Assembly: GCA_022559845.1 (NCBI GenBank)
Contig: CM040123.1
Coordinates: forward strand, 297,588,642-297,652,641
Direction of reading: 5' to 3'
Length of the DNA: 64,000 nt
DNA from: Amorphophallus konjac
Taxonomy: Eukaryota > Streptophyta > Magnoliopsida > Alismatales > Araceae
In this document: one piece after another, positions 11,415 through 22,672 of the stretch
Numbering within the stretch: position 1 is the first letter of the stretch
Layout: each line of letters starts with the position of its first letter
Notes under the pieces: generated by a model
Database searches by the model: none
What the model saw: only the letters and a program-made list of their open reading frames with translations
Told to the model about the DNA's origin: nothing
Translations under genes and position numbers: made by a program

Positions 11415-13257
11415 CTGCATACAACAGCACAGTATTAAGGTATTATGGTATATGGCAAAATATGGTTTCAGCTAATAGCCAGAAAGGAAAAGTTAACATG
11501 AAACCAAGTGTGAGTCTTCGAATGGTGGTTTATTCAAAATTTGTTGCATTACTGAAATTCTGAAGAAAAGACAAGGGATAGTTACCATTTTTCTAAGCAG
11601 CTATTAGCACACAAATAAAACCTGAATCTTCATTTTCTCAACTGAATCAAAGAATTCGCGAAACTGTATACTTTCATAGCAAGATGCAGCACAAGTATGC
11701 AATGAAACTTATGACACTACTTCCATAACCCAGAAGCATGCCATACAATAGTCACAGATTGCATAAAGATGAAAGATGGCCATTTTATTTGTAAATATTA
11801 AACAGTTAAAAAAATTGACTAAGGTGGATGGTATCACAAACACACAAATGAAAAAAGAAACAAAATGTATGAGTACTTGGGAGATCATTTCAGTAGATGA
11901 TAAGACATTGTGCACTACAAAAAATGCAGAGGCTACAGAAAGAATACGCAAAAGATGCTGTTTACAATAGAAAAACTAATGTATGCCCAAAATTGGTACA
12001 TACATAGTGTAAAATGGGGCTCATCAACCAATTAACACCCCCCAAGAAAGAGAGGTATGCATAGAGTACTGAGAGTGATCCATCACACTTATATAGCAGC
12101 ATTCAACCAATCCTAAAATGAACCAAAAGAGTCCAAAGACAGCGAAGATAACTTTGAAGTTTAGGGGGATGACAGATCCATATAAGATGGGGTATGAGAA
12201 CCTGAAAGATGTAAAGCTGATTTTTCCTTTTCTTTTCTGGTCACAGGGTAAAAGGAGTGGAATTTGTGTTGCACATCCTAATGGAAAGAACAGACTCATG
12301 CCATAGTGTTTCCAAAGAAAAAGAAACAATGTATATTGTTGCAGAATCAGATAGCCATTCATGCTTAAAAAGGGGCAATAGATGCAGCTTACAAATTCCA
12401 TGGCCACCAGCAAAAGAAAAGGGCAGCATCATGGCACGGGAATCTGATACTGGCAGAGTGTAGCTGGCTCCACTGAACTTCCAAATACAGGCATGGTAAA
12501 AAATATATATGGGAGGTGCGTGGGATAAGGTGACACATTAGTTGGGTTAGACTGCTATGAGTGACATGGGTGAAAATTGGTGATGAAAAATGTTATTGTA
12601 CTTCTCAAAAATGGAAAAAGAGAAGTAGGCACTCAGTTTCACTCTTACCCAGGTGTTCGGAGAATGGCTTGCTGTGGGGGCTTGTACAGCCATAGAAAAG
12701 CAAAGGAAACCAAGAGTTACTTGGGAAATGATAGAGAAAAATGCTTCAGAGGTAGCCAAATCATGAAAGCACACATGTTTTAAACAAGATATAAGCCAAT
12801 TAATAAAAATTTTAAGCTGTATGACAGCAGATGTCTCCAAGAAAGAAGAGAAATGGTTAAATTTTTTATCATAGTTTTTAGAAGATAATCATAAACACAC
12901 ATTGAGAAGAGAAAATAAAATGGGGAAAAAACATAAGATTTATTGTTTGGTATTTTACTGGACTGGTGGATGATATTCGAACTGCAGAAAGTGATTGACC
13001 ATGATGCTTCAGCAATTCACAAGCAGGCATCATAGTAAGCCAACATCAAAAGGATAATGATAGACAACTGTAACACTAATGAATGACAAACTTGTAACAA
13101 CAGTATGAAACTTGACTCCACTGTTGCAGACACGTAACATGAAGAAGAAAACATGCACAAAGTAGGATGGATGCATTTGCAAATGAAATATCTTTTCCTA
13201 GAGCCTGCCAGATGTGGCTAGGATAGTTTCAGTTCCAAAATATATATATATAAAAAC

Positions 13258-13443
13258 CTGATCCAAGCGTATCTTGCTTAGCTTTTGCGATGCTGCTTCC
13301 TCTTTTGCCGTTTGTTGTTGCTCTGCCCTTTGGCTTTCAATTTTACTATAGAACTCATCCATAGCAGCATCAAATGTCTCAAACTTCACAAATGCCCTTG
13401 ATTGAAACTGATTTAGCAAAATAGGGCAAAATTCATCATAAAC
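13258..13443 (-). CDS. NEMF: NEMF exon 6 (residues 322-383)
   Basis: Acceptor gcgcacag, then VYDEFCPILLNQFQSR and a FETFDAAMDEFYSKIESQR block, ending in KIRLDQ at a GTTTTT donor. It is 62 codons in phase 0 and starts the first coiled-coil helix (Gln/Glu/Lys-rich, about residues 350-383). It matches the family exactly in length and order despite lying 16 kb from exon 5. Confidence 0.95.
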
Positions 13444-13589
13444 CTGTGCGCACAAAATGTAAAAATGTTTAGCATTCCTCATACTTCAATTGATTCTGTG
13501 AAAAACATGTTCAACATAAATCTTAAGGACTCATTTATGAGAATAAGGGATTATGTTGTAATTAAATAAGGGATTATATTGTAATTAAA

Positions 13590-14460
13590 TGAACTTCAAG
13601 GACTAATGCCTTCATTTTTGTTTGAGGGTCTATTTGTCATTGAAACCATTATAAGTCCTGTATGCCACTCTAAGGAAGACAAGGGAAAAGAGGATGATGA
13701 AATGGAGGTGGGGGGCTGGCCGTTTCTTCTCTATCATATCTATGACAAGGATGCTGTTACAAAAAGGGGTAAAAGTGAGGTGATGGACGCATATATGGAA
13801 CAAGAAGTTGCCAATTAAGATTAGAATCTTCCCATGGAAAATAGCCTGGAGAAGACTCCCACCGCTGACAGATTGATACCTCTGAAGTTTCAGATCAAAG
13901 GTAAATGTATCTTCTGTGCCTACTGCAAGGAAAATGTGGACATCTATTCCTTAACTGTGGGATTATTCAGACACTATGGAGAATTTTCTTTATAGGCTTA
14001 TAGCTGTGGATGGGTAGCGGAGGGGCAGGCTTCTAGCACTCATTCTGGAATGGGAGGACTTGAACAAGATCAAACAGGACAAGCTTACATTCAATCTTTG
14101 TTTACCAGCCTTCCTTTGGGCCATAAGTTGAGAAGTGAATAAAAGGATCTTCAGAAAAAAAAATTTTCAACTGGTGGAAGCTACCAGAAGATACATTATT
14201 TTACTCAAAAATGGGTCTTCTCCATCCCCAATTTTGGGGTTAGAGACTCTATTATCCTAAAGAAAGCTACCTTGTAAGGGGTTATGAGGTTTTGGGTCTG
14301 CGGGAGGAGTTGTCTCTATCATGTTGATAGAGACTTATCCTCTCCCATCTGCTTCCTCCTCCTATGTTCTCTTTCCTTTACTTATCCTCTCTTTGCAATC
14401 TATCTTCTCCTTAGTGAATTTTAGTCTTTAGTTCGGCCACCTCCCACCAAAAAAAAAAAA
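13590..14460 (+). mobile_element. L1-type LINE 3' fragment (zf-RVT region) with poly(A)
   Basis: Translation in shifted frames gives NKIRIFPWKIAWRRLPTADR (near 13811-13870), then a C..C and NCGIIQTLW pattern typical of the zf-RVT domain. Degenerate 3' sequence and a run of 12 A at 14449-14460 follow. It lies antisense to NEMF in intron 5. The left boundary is approximate and no target duplication was identified. Confidence 0.55.
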
Positions 14461-14984
14461 GGGCAATGAAGGATGAAGAGGGCACTGTTTGTCCATGTCC
14501 CTTTAAGTTCTTTCCTTCTTTTTCCTCCTTCCAGAGCCCTTCTTCCACATCCTCCACTGCTCTATAGTGCATATTCTCTTCCATCTCCTCACCCCCCAGA
14601 TTTTCCTTCCTAATAGAATAGCTGGAACCGCCCACACCGCCAGAACTGACCATGATTGGAACAGTAACCAGAACCAGAAGGACCAGTCAGGCTCAGGGAC
14701 TCGGATCTTTATATAAAACCTTAACCATTGACAGATGGTATAGTTACAGGGATAATGAAAAGTCATTCAAATTAGAAACCTCATCATGTTCATGCATAAA
14801 GCAAGCTTGAACAGGATAGACACAAAAGTCAAGCAAGAAAAAAAAGAGCAAGGTGAATTGTGAAAATTTTATTTCTCTTTTTACAAAACCATGATGATAT
14901 GAAGATCATGAATATGCGAACACTTGGCCCTACCCACGATGCGCCCCAAACCGGTTGGTTGGGGGGGGGGGGGGGGGTTCTTCA
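14461..14984. other. Intronic DNA without clear feature
   Basis: Mixed sequence ending in a poly(G) run (about 14963-14978). No coding or element ends were recognised. Confidence 0.35.
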
Positions 14985-15140
14985 AACCTGGTACCGGTTT
15001 CGGTACTGGTACATACCAGCTGGTACCGGTATGTACCGCCCAGTACATGAAAAAACTGAACCGTACCTGCCAAGGCCGGTCCCGGTACATACAGGCCCGG
15101 TACGATACATACCGGGCGGTACTGAATACCAGTTAAGTCC
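14985..15140. repeat. GGTACC-rich dispersed repeat
   Basis: Dense copies of ggtaccggt, tacataccag and taccgggcggtac. The same vocabulary occurs in the TIR element at 37520-38221, so this is probably a small or decayed member of that family. Ends were not resolved. Confidence 0.5.
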
Positions 15141-15227
15141 CATATCGGATATCTGTGGCAATCTCATCTTAGAGGATTCTCTCAATTTAATGCCTAGGTT
15201 TTGGGTTGAATTCGGACCTCCATCATG

Positions 15228-15239
15228 GTATCAAAGCGG
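15228..15239 (+). other. Copia primer-binding site (initiator tRNA-Met type)
   Basis: tggtatcaaagc differs by one base from tggtatcagagc, the plant initiator-Met primer site used by copia elements. It lies about 250 bp before the gag ATG. The exact tRNA-Met form appears at 57336 in the Ty3-type element. Confidence 0.65.
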
Positions 15240-15492
15240 ACCTTCCATTGGGTCTGTTGGGTGCTCCGCCATGCTGCAAAGGCTCTCTAAGGGGGACCGG
15301 TGGCTCCCTCCTCTTCTTCTGGCCACTGCAGTGCATGCTTTGGGGGGGCACGGTCCTCCCCTTGTGCAGTGATGTGCTCTCCTGCCTGAAGTTTCTGGAC
15401 TTGGGTCCAAGGCCTTTCATCTTCCATAGGTGCAGTTATCATCCAGGGGGGGTTCCCCTTCTTCTCTCAGTCTTCACCTCTCTCTTGGTCTG

Positions 15493-16501
15493 ATGGCCAC
15501 GTCCTCCCAATCGAATGTCACCTCTATGCCTGCCCGGCCAGTGGAGAGTCCCGTTACCTCTATGGGAAGTGAAAATATCTCACTCCAAATTACCCCTGTC
15601 AGAGCATAATTAGATGGTTTGGTCTGTTGTGGCTGAGATTTACATTGCTAACTGTGGGAAAAGTGGCTACGTCGATGGCCATCTCAAGAAGCCTGATACT
15701 GCAGACCCTGGATTTGACAAGTGGACCATTGAAAATAGCATTGAGATGTCCTGTATAATTAATTCAGTTGGGACCGAAATTCAACAATTAATTCTTCAGA
15801 AAAAAAAATTCCTGAGACATGTGGACTTCGCTGGAAAAAATGTCCGGACAGCATCAGGATGTGTACCATATCTATCAACTCACCCCAAGGACTCCAAGCA
15901 CTCACCCAAGGTAGCATGGCCGTCACAAGCTACTTTGCCATTATGCACAATAAATGGGAGGAGCTCGATTACTATGCGATTGATGATTGGCACTGCACTC
16001 TATGCACAGTAAATGGGAGGAGCTCGATTACTATGCGATTGATGATTGGCACTGCACTCAAGACCAAAAGAAGCATCTAAAGTTCGTTTAATGGAATAGA
16101 GTGTTTCAGTTTTTGGCTGGCCTCAACTCAGAGTTTGAAGCTTTACAATAGATTCATAGTCTGGATCCGTTACCATCCTTGGAGTAGGTATACTCTAAAG
16201 TTCTTATTGAAGAAGGGTGTCGGAAGGCTATGATGTTTCTAATCCTGATGTGCTGGTCATGGGGGAGTTTTCTGCTTTGGTTTGTGCTGGCCCGAACTCT
16301 AGGAAGATTGATTCCAGTCAGGGTCAAGATAGAAAGAAGTCTTGTCGGGTCTGCAGACACTGCGGCCGTGAAAACCATGATGTGGACAATCGCCGGGATC
16401 TTCATGCGGACAGAAAGCCTCTGAAGTTCAGAACAGGACAGAAAGGCAAGCAAGCCAAGGACAATCTTACTGCCTTTAACAACGCTAATGGCCCGCAAGC
16501 T
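15493..16501 (+). pseudogene. Copia gag (UBN2-like) with broken zinc knuckle
   Basis: It starts with Met at 15493. It reads WSVVAEIYIANCGKSGYVDG, then (in shifted frames) SYFAIMHNKWEELDYYAIDD near 15930 and LAGLNSEFEAL near 16120, the usual gag landmarks. The knuckle CRHCGRENHDVDN ends in Arg where the final Cys is expected. A 56-bp duplicated stretch occurs at about 15945-16000 and 16001-16056. Several stops are present. Confidence 0.75.
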
Positions 16502-16805
16502 TCTTGTACCAAGGTTGGTAGTTTCGGCCGAAACGTATCGATTTCGGACCGAACCGATACGAGATCGGACCTGCTCACTGTAGCAAGTCCGAAACTTAAA
16601 AAAAACTTTTTATTTGTTTCGGGCGAAACCGATACCGGTTTCGCCCGTTTCGGCCCGAAACCGCCCGGCTTCGGTCGAAACCAGACACAAACTCCCCTTA
16701 AGAGGGGAGTTCAGTTCCGCCCCCGAGAATCTGAGGGGTTGCAGGTCCAGCTGTCCAGGAGCTTGCTGCCACAGGCCAGGTGGAGGAGCTTGCTACCGTC
16801 GTCGT

Positions 16806-16874
16806 CGCCGCCGCCACCTCTTGATGTTTATAGCGTGTAGCCGCCGCCACCTCTTGATGTTTATAGCGTGTAGC
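16806..16874 (+). repeat. Two-copy tandem repeat of about 33 bp in the hAT 5' region
   Basis: The unit containing cacctcttgatgtttatagc is repeated twice in direct orientation just inside the hAT left end. It is probably replication slippage in a GC-rich leader. Confidence 0.75.
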
Positions 16875-17027
16875 CGCAGCCACCCCTGTTTCTTGTTGTG
16901 TCGAGTGCGTAGATTCCTCAAAGATCTTGTAAGTTTGTTATTTTTTTTTCTTAGTTTGATAATTTTTGTTGTAGATAAGATTATCTTAAATATATTAATT
17001 TTCATATGTTAAATATGTTAAATCTTC

Positions 17028-17560
17028 AAATTATGGCCTAATTAGTGATTTAAATTTGGGGGTTTTGTCCAATTAGGTAAGTTTAGCATGAATCGAAGCT
17101 TAATTAAACTTCGTTGAATATTTTCATGCGGGAGCATGCTGCTAATTATATTAGACGCCGGGTAATTAGAGTAAATTCTCAAATTATGGCCTAATTAATG
17201 ATTTTTTTGAGACTTTTGTCTAATTAGGTTAATTTAGCGTCAATTGAAACTCAATTAAGCTTCATTAAATATTTTAGGGTGAGAGCATACTGCTAATTGT
17301 ATTACATGCCAAGTAATTAGGGTAAATCCCCAAATTAAGATCTAATTAGATATTTAAATTTAGAGCTTTTGTTAGATTAGGTTAATTTAGTATCAATTGA
17401 AACTCGATTAAGCTTCATTGAATAATTTAGGACGAGAGCATACTGAAAATTGCATTTAATGAAAGGTGATTACGCAAAATCCCCAAAGGTGACCTTAATT
17501 AGCAGTTAAAAATTGGGACTTTTGGCTAATTATCTCAATTCAGTATAATTTAAAGCTCAA
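17028..17560 (+). repeat. About 150-bp tandem repeat, 3-4 diverged copies, in the hAT leader
   Basis: Units begin near 17028, 17179, 17329 and 17483 with aaattatggcctaattag-like sequence. Each contains a tcaattgaaactcaattaag and a gagagcatactgctaatt block. Being AT-rich and before the first transposase exon, it is probably intronic or leader sequence of the hAT. Confidence 0.8.
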
Positions 17561-18888
17561 TTATGCTTCATTGTATTTTTTCATTGTACTTACAACCATT
17601 TATCTTTGACTGCCTTAATACAACATCATAGGTAGACGTGAACAAGGTCAAGAGCAACAAGGGTAGGATGATCCGGGGGGCCCACCTCTCCTTAGTTGAT
17701 GCTAGAAGAAGAAAAGTGAAATGTAATTATTGTGGCAAGGAGATACATGGCGGAATTACTAGAGAAAAGTAACATTTGACAGGGGTAAGAGGAGAGGTCA
17801 AACAATGCGACAGATGTCCCCGAGAGGTCCGAGAAGAAATGCATCAGTGCCTTCTGGGCAAAAAAGAGAAGATACAACAAAAGAATGAAGATCAAGTTAA
17901 AATTGCTGAGGAGATTTCGGACAGAAGGAGAAGAAGGGATGATGATGATGAGAAAGACATTGGGATTCAGATCCAGAGCTAACTGATGCAGTAGAGCGTG
18001 AACAAGCGGCTCGAAGGAAAGGAAAATCACCGATAGGTTCAGGGACATACTCCAGTACAGCTGGTGTAGCACGAGCTGCACGATGTCTTGACACTGGTGT
18101 AGCCCCGCAGAGAGTAGACCACATGGACATCTATCTGCACAGAAGACAAAGTGCTACACAACAAAAAATCAAACAAACATTGAGTGGGGTCAAAAAATCA
18201 GCTGAAGTTGCAGAGCATGCATTTAAAAGTATTTACAAATGATTTTTCCATGCAAGTGTGCCTGCACATGCAGCTGAATCAGAATATTTCCAGCCTATGC
18301 TAGATGTCATAGCAGATGTTGGCCCTAGTTTGAAGGCCCCGTCACGTTGAGACATATACGGACGTAGCCTTGAGGGAGAGGTTGAAGAGCTCCATCAGTG
18401 GGTTGAAAGCATTAAGCATATCTGGATGGAGAGAGGATGCACCATTTTGTGTGATAGCTGGACTGGTACCACGAAGAAGTCCATGATCAACTTTCTAGTT
18501 TATTGCATTGAAAGTACAGTCTTCGTGAAATCAATTGATGGATCAAATTATGAAAAGAATGCAAATTATTTGTTTCATTTGATGGATAAGATGATAGACC
18601 AAATTGGAGAGGAAAATGTTGTGCAAATAGTCACTGATAATGAAGCCAATTATAAGACTGCAGGGAAGAAGTTGATGTAGAAGTGCAAACATTTATATTG
18701 GTTCTCATGTGTACCACATTGTCAGGATTTAATACTTGAAGACATTGGGAAGGAAAATTATGTGAAGAAAACAATTGAGAGGGCACAAACAATCACTCAG
18801 TATATTTATGGCCATCCCAAGATATTGAACATGTTCTGAGAGTATGCAAGTGGGGGGCGAGATATCATCCGTGCAGGGCCAACCAGAT

Positions 18889-19040
18889 TTACTTCGAATT
18901 TCATTTCTTTGAAGTCTTTGCAAAGGTATGAGAATGAGCTCAATTCTTTCTACTTTATCCTTATAGATATCATTCGTATTTGATTCGAATTTCATTTCTT
19001 TGGAATCTTTGCACAGGCATAAGAATGAACTCAAATCTTT
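18889..19040 (+). repeat. Partial exon duplication inside the hAT transposase
   Basis: A stretch containing ttcgaatttcatttctttg and agaatga(g/a)ctcaa occurs at about 18893-18943 and again at about 18982-19035, so one short coding segment is repeated about 90 bp downstream. Confidence 0.7.
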
Positions 19041-19491
19041 CATGTACCACAATGCCATGCGGGAATACATAGACAAATCTAATGATGATGCTCAGATGGA
19101 TTATTTAGATGTCTGCCACATTGTAGAAGACAACAAATTCTGGGCCAGGGTCTCACGGTACATGAAAGTAGTCACACTCCTCGTGAAGGTCATAAGAATG
19201 GTGGATGGCGATGAGAATAATGATATGAGATATCTGTACGAGGCCATGGACCGTGTCAAATTAAACTTGCAGAAATCCATTCCCAGAGAATATGAAAAGT
19301 GGTGGAAAATTATTGATCACAGATAGGACAACACATTACACCTTGAATTGCATGCAACTAGTGAGTGATTAATTGTATTGATATAAATTTTATTATTTTT
19401 TAGGTTAATTTATATCTAACATTTAGTTAACTATACATAAATAACTCTGCCATGGCCGGTCCCAAGCCCGGGTGAGAAAAGAGGAGGGTTT

Positions 19492-20664
19492 GTGTTAGGT
19501 CGACAGCCAGCAGTAAAATTTTGTCACATCTCCAACATGAATTCTGATCCAAATACATTATGTGCTAATGCTAAGGCGTTCCCCGTAAGCGACGCGTTAC
19601 ATCGGAACCCGGATGGAATGACAAGTGAGCAAGGGCCAGCTAGGGCGTTCCCCGTAAGCGACGCGTTACATCGGAACCCGGATGGAATGACAAGTGAGCA
19701 AGGGCTAGCTAGGGCGTCCCCCGTAAGCGACGCGCCGCAATGGCGCCCGATTGCGGTGTCAAATAGGCAAGGGTTCTCGTGTGGGGTTGGACGCACACGG
19801 GTAAAGAAGCAAGTCCAAAAACATAGGATCCGTCTAGCTACTTGGAATATAGGAACTTTAACGGGTAAGGGTTTAGAATTAGTTAAATTAATGAAGGACA
19901 GGAGGGTTAACATAGCTTGCCTACAAGAAACTAGGTGGAAAGGACATAAAGCTAAAGACATTGATGGGTATAAAATTTGGTATACGGGTAATAATAACTC
20001 TAGAAATGGTGTTGTTATAATAATAGATAAAAACTTAAAAGATAGAGTTGTGGAAGTAAATAGATTGGGGGATAGACTAATGGTAATTAAACTTATCTTA
20101 GGTGATGATATTTTGAATATAATTAGTGCATATGCACCTCAAGTAGGATTAGAAGAGAGCATTAAAAAGCAATTTTGGGAGGCTATTGATAGTTTGATCC
20201 AAAATATCCCTAGTGAAGAGAGAATCTTTATTGGAGGGGATCTTAATGGTCATGTGGGTATAGATAATAGAGGCTATGAGAGGATTCATGGAGGGCTTGG
20301 TTTTGGTATTAGAAATGATATGGGTAACACTATTCTTGATTTTGCTATGGCCTATGATCTAGCAATTATTAATACCTTCTTTAAGAAGCGGGACGAACAC
20401 TTAATAACATACAAGAGTGGAACACATATAAGTCAAATTGACTATTTTCTCATTAGGAAGGTCGATAGAGTTTTATGTAAAGATTGCAAAGTTATTCCTG
20501 GTGAGAGTCTAGCCCCTCAACATAGATTGTTAGTAATGGATGTCACTATCCCTAAATTCAAAAGAAAGATCATTATAAATAATTATTCCAAGATTAAATG
20601 GTGGAATTTAAAAGGTAAAAGTTTAGAAACATTTAAAAATCATCTATTAAAGGAAAATATTTGA
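19492..20664 (+). pseudogene. RTE LINE endonuclease domain
   Basis: The frame opens with about 70 residues containing a 23-residue repeat (see 19574-19735). The APE endonuclease follows: RLATWNIGTLTGKG, CLQETRWKGH (catalytic Glu in QETRW), IISAYAPQVG, GGDLNGHVG, and a C-terminal SQIDYFLI/PQHRLLVMD block with the conserved Asp and His. All major catalytic positions look present. The frame is lost at about 20660, where translation continues in the next frame, so the polyprotein is broken there. Confidence 0.88.
19574..19735 (+). repeat. 69-bp in-frame tandem repeat at the RTE ORF start
   Basis: Two nearly identical units plus a diverged partial one. Each encodes AFPVSDALHRNPDGMTSEQG plus three residues, and 69 bp keeps the frame. 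Each unit contains gtaagcgacgcgttac, similar to the palindrome arms of the LTR array at 55665-56206. Confidence 0.85.
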
Positions 20665-21344
20665 ATTTAGAACAAGAAACTAATGTAATGTGGAATAATG
20701 TTACAAATTGTATAACGAGGGTTGCAAAACAACTCTTAGGCGAATCTAAAGGTAAAAAGAACTTAGAAAAAGAGACTTGGTGGTGGAGTGAGGAAATTCA
20801 AAATACCATTAAAGTAAAAAAGGAATGCTTTAAAGTTTGGCAAGCTAACAAAAATGCTCAAACCCTAGAAGCTTATAAAATCGCTAAAAAGAGAGCTAAG
20901 AAAATAGTCAGCGAAGCCAAATCAAAGGCATTTGAAGATTTATATAATAAATTAGGAACCCGAGAGGGTGAAAAGGACATATTTAAACTAGCTAAATTAA
21001 GAGAAAGGAAAACTAGAGATTTAGATCATGTTCGGTGCATTAAAGGTGAAGATCAAAGGGTTTTAACTAAGGATCTTGAGATTAAAGGGAGGTGGCATAG
21101 CTATTTTCAGAAGTTACTTAATGGAGATTCCGTCAAGGATTTATCTTTAGAAGGTACCCAAGAGTCCACAATATTTGATAAATATCAATATTTCAGGTGT
21201 ATTAAGATGTCAGAAGTGGAGGATGCTTTAAGGAAAATGAAAGTGGGCAAGGCCTTAGGACTAGATGGCTTACCTATTGAAGTATGGAAAGGCCTAGGAG
21301 ATATTGGTATTCAGTGGCTAACTAATTTTTTAATAAAATTTTAA
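20661..21344 (+). pseudogene. RTE LINE linker and RT N-terminal region
   Basis: Continues the LINE polyprotein after a frame change. It is Lys-rich with WWSEEIQNTIKVKKECFKVW and, near the end, MKVGKALGLDGLPIEVWKGL, the pre-RT motif seen in non-LTR retrotransposons. It is ended by a second frame change before RT proper. Confidence 0.85.
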
Positions 21345-21355
21345 AGGAACGGAGA

Positions 21356-22672
21356 ATGCCAGAAGTTTGGAGAAAAAGTGTTGTAGTTCCTTTCTATAAA
21401 AATAAAGGAGATATTCAAAGTTGTAATAATTATCGTGGAATTAAGCTTATGAGTCATACTATGAAACTTTGGGAAAGAGTAATTGATAAACGCCTCCGTG
21501 GTATGACTACTGTGTCGGAAAATCAGTTTGGTTTTATGCCAAATAGATCAACTACAGAAGCTATTTTCTTGCTACGGCAGCTAATGGAGAAGTATAGAGA
21601 GATGAGAAAAGATTTGTATATAGTTTTTCTTGATTTAGAGAAGGCGTACGATCGAGTACCGAGAGAATTGATTTGGTGGACATTAAGAAAGAAAGGAATC
21701 TCTCAAGGATATGTTGATTTGATTAAGGATATGTACGACGGTGCTATTACTAGTGTTCGAACTATTGCTGGGGAGACTGGTGAATTTCCCGTTTCTATAG
21801 GTTTGCATCAAGGTTCTGCACTAAGTCCGTATCTCTTTGCCTTAGTTATGGATGAAGTAACTAAACAATTGCATGATGATATCCCTTGGTGTATGCTATT
21901 TGCAGACGATATTGTTTTAATTGATGAGAGTATTGATGCTCTAAATGCTAAGTTAGAGCGTTGGAGACTTGCCTTGGAGTCTAAAGGTTTTAAAATTAGT
22001 AGGAGCAAGTCAGAATTTATGCACTGTAATTTTAGTAATGGGAGAGTGGTTCAGGAAGACATGGTTCTAATTGATGGACATAACATTCCGAAGAGTAGTA
22101 GCTTTCGATACTTAGGGTCTATCATACAAGAGAATGGGGAGATTTATGATGACGTTACACATAGGATTAAGGCAGGCTGGTTAAGATGGAGAAGTGCATC
22201 AGGTGTCCTTTGTGATCGTCGTATGCCTGTGAAACTCAAAGGGAGGTTTTATAGAACGGCTGTGAGACCTGCTCTGTTATATGGTACCGAGTGTTGGGCA
22301 GTACGAAAGGAACACATCCACAAAATGTGTGTAGCAGAGATGAGGATGTTGAGATGGATGTGTGGCAAGACTAAGAAAGACAAGATTAGGAATGAGCGCA
22401 TCCGTAAGGACTTAGGGATAGCTCCAATTGATAGTAAAATGAGAGAAAATAGACTCAGGTGGTTTGGACATGTGTTTCGTCGCCCTAACTCAGCGCCGGT
22501 TAAAAGATGTGATCAAATCTTAGTGGATGCTAGCAAAAGAGCTCGAGGAAGGCCTAAAATGAGATGGTGCGATGTTATTAGGAAGGACATTAGTTCCTTG
22601 AGTTTAAATATGAATATTGCACTTGATAGAAATCTTTGGCGGAACAGGATTCATGTAGCCGACCCCAATTAA
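21356..22672 (+). pseudogene. RTE LINE reverse transcriptase and C-terminus
   Basis: Starts with the RT block VWRKSVVVPFYKNKGD, then NYRGIKL, LDLEKAYDRVPRE, GLHQGSALSPYLFALVMDE and the active-site FADD (FADDIVLIDES). The C-terminal thumb follows, with RWFGHVFRRPN and GRPKMRWCDV, ending in HVADPN-stop. The catalytic Asp residues are present and 438 codons are open. This piece of the element looks young. Confidence 0.9.

Noticed and set aside
13606..13818. Short + strand frame as a small gene
   Set aside because: It overlaps a LINE 3' fragment whose recognisable zf-RVT text continues directly in another frame.
14930..15227. 5' LTR of the copia element
   Set aside because: It lies in the right place before the primer site, but its text does not match the 3' LTR segment starting at 28868.
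15228..15239. tRNA gene suggested by tggtatcaaagc
   Set aside because: It is a primer-binding site complement only; no cloverleaf surrounds it. The same holds at 57336.
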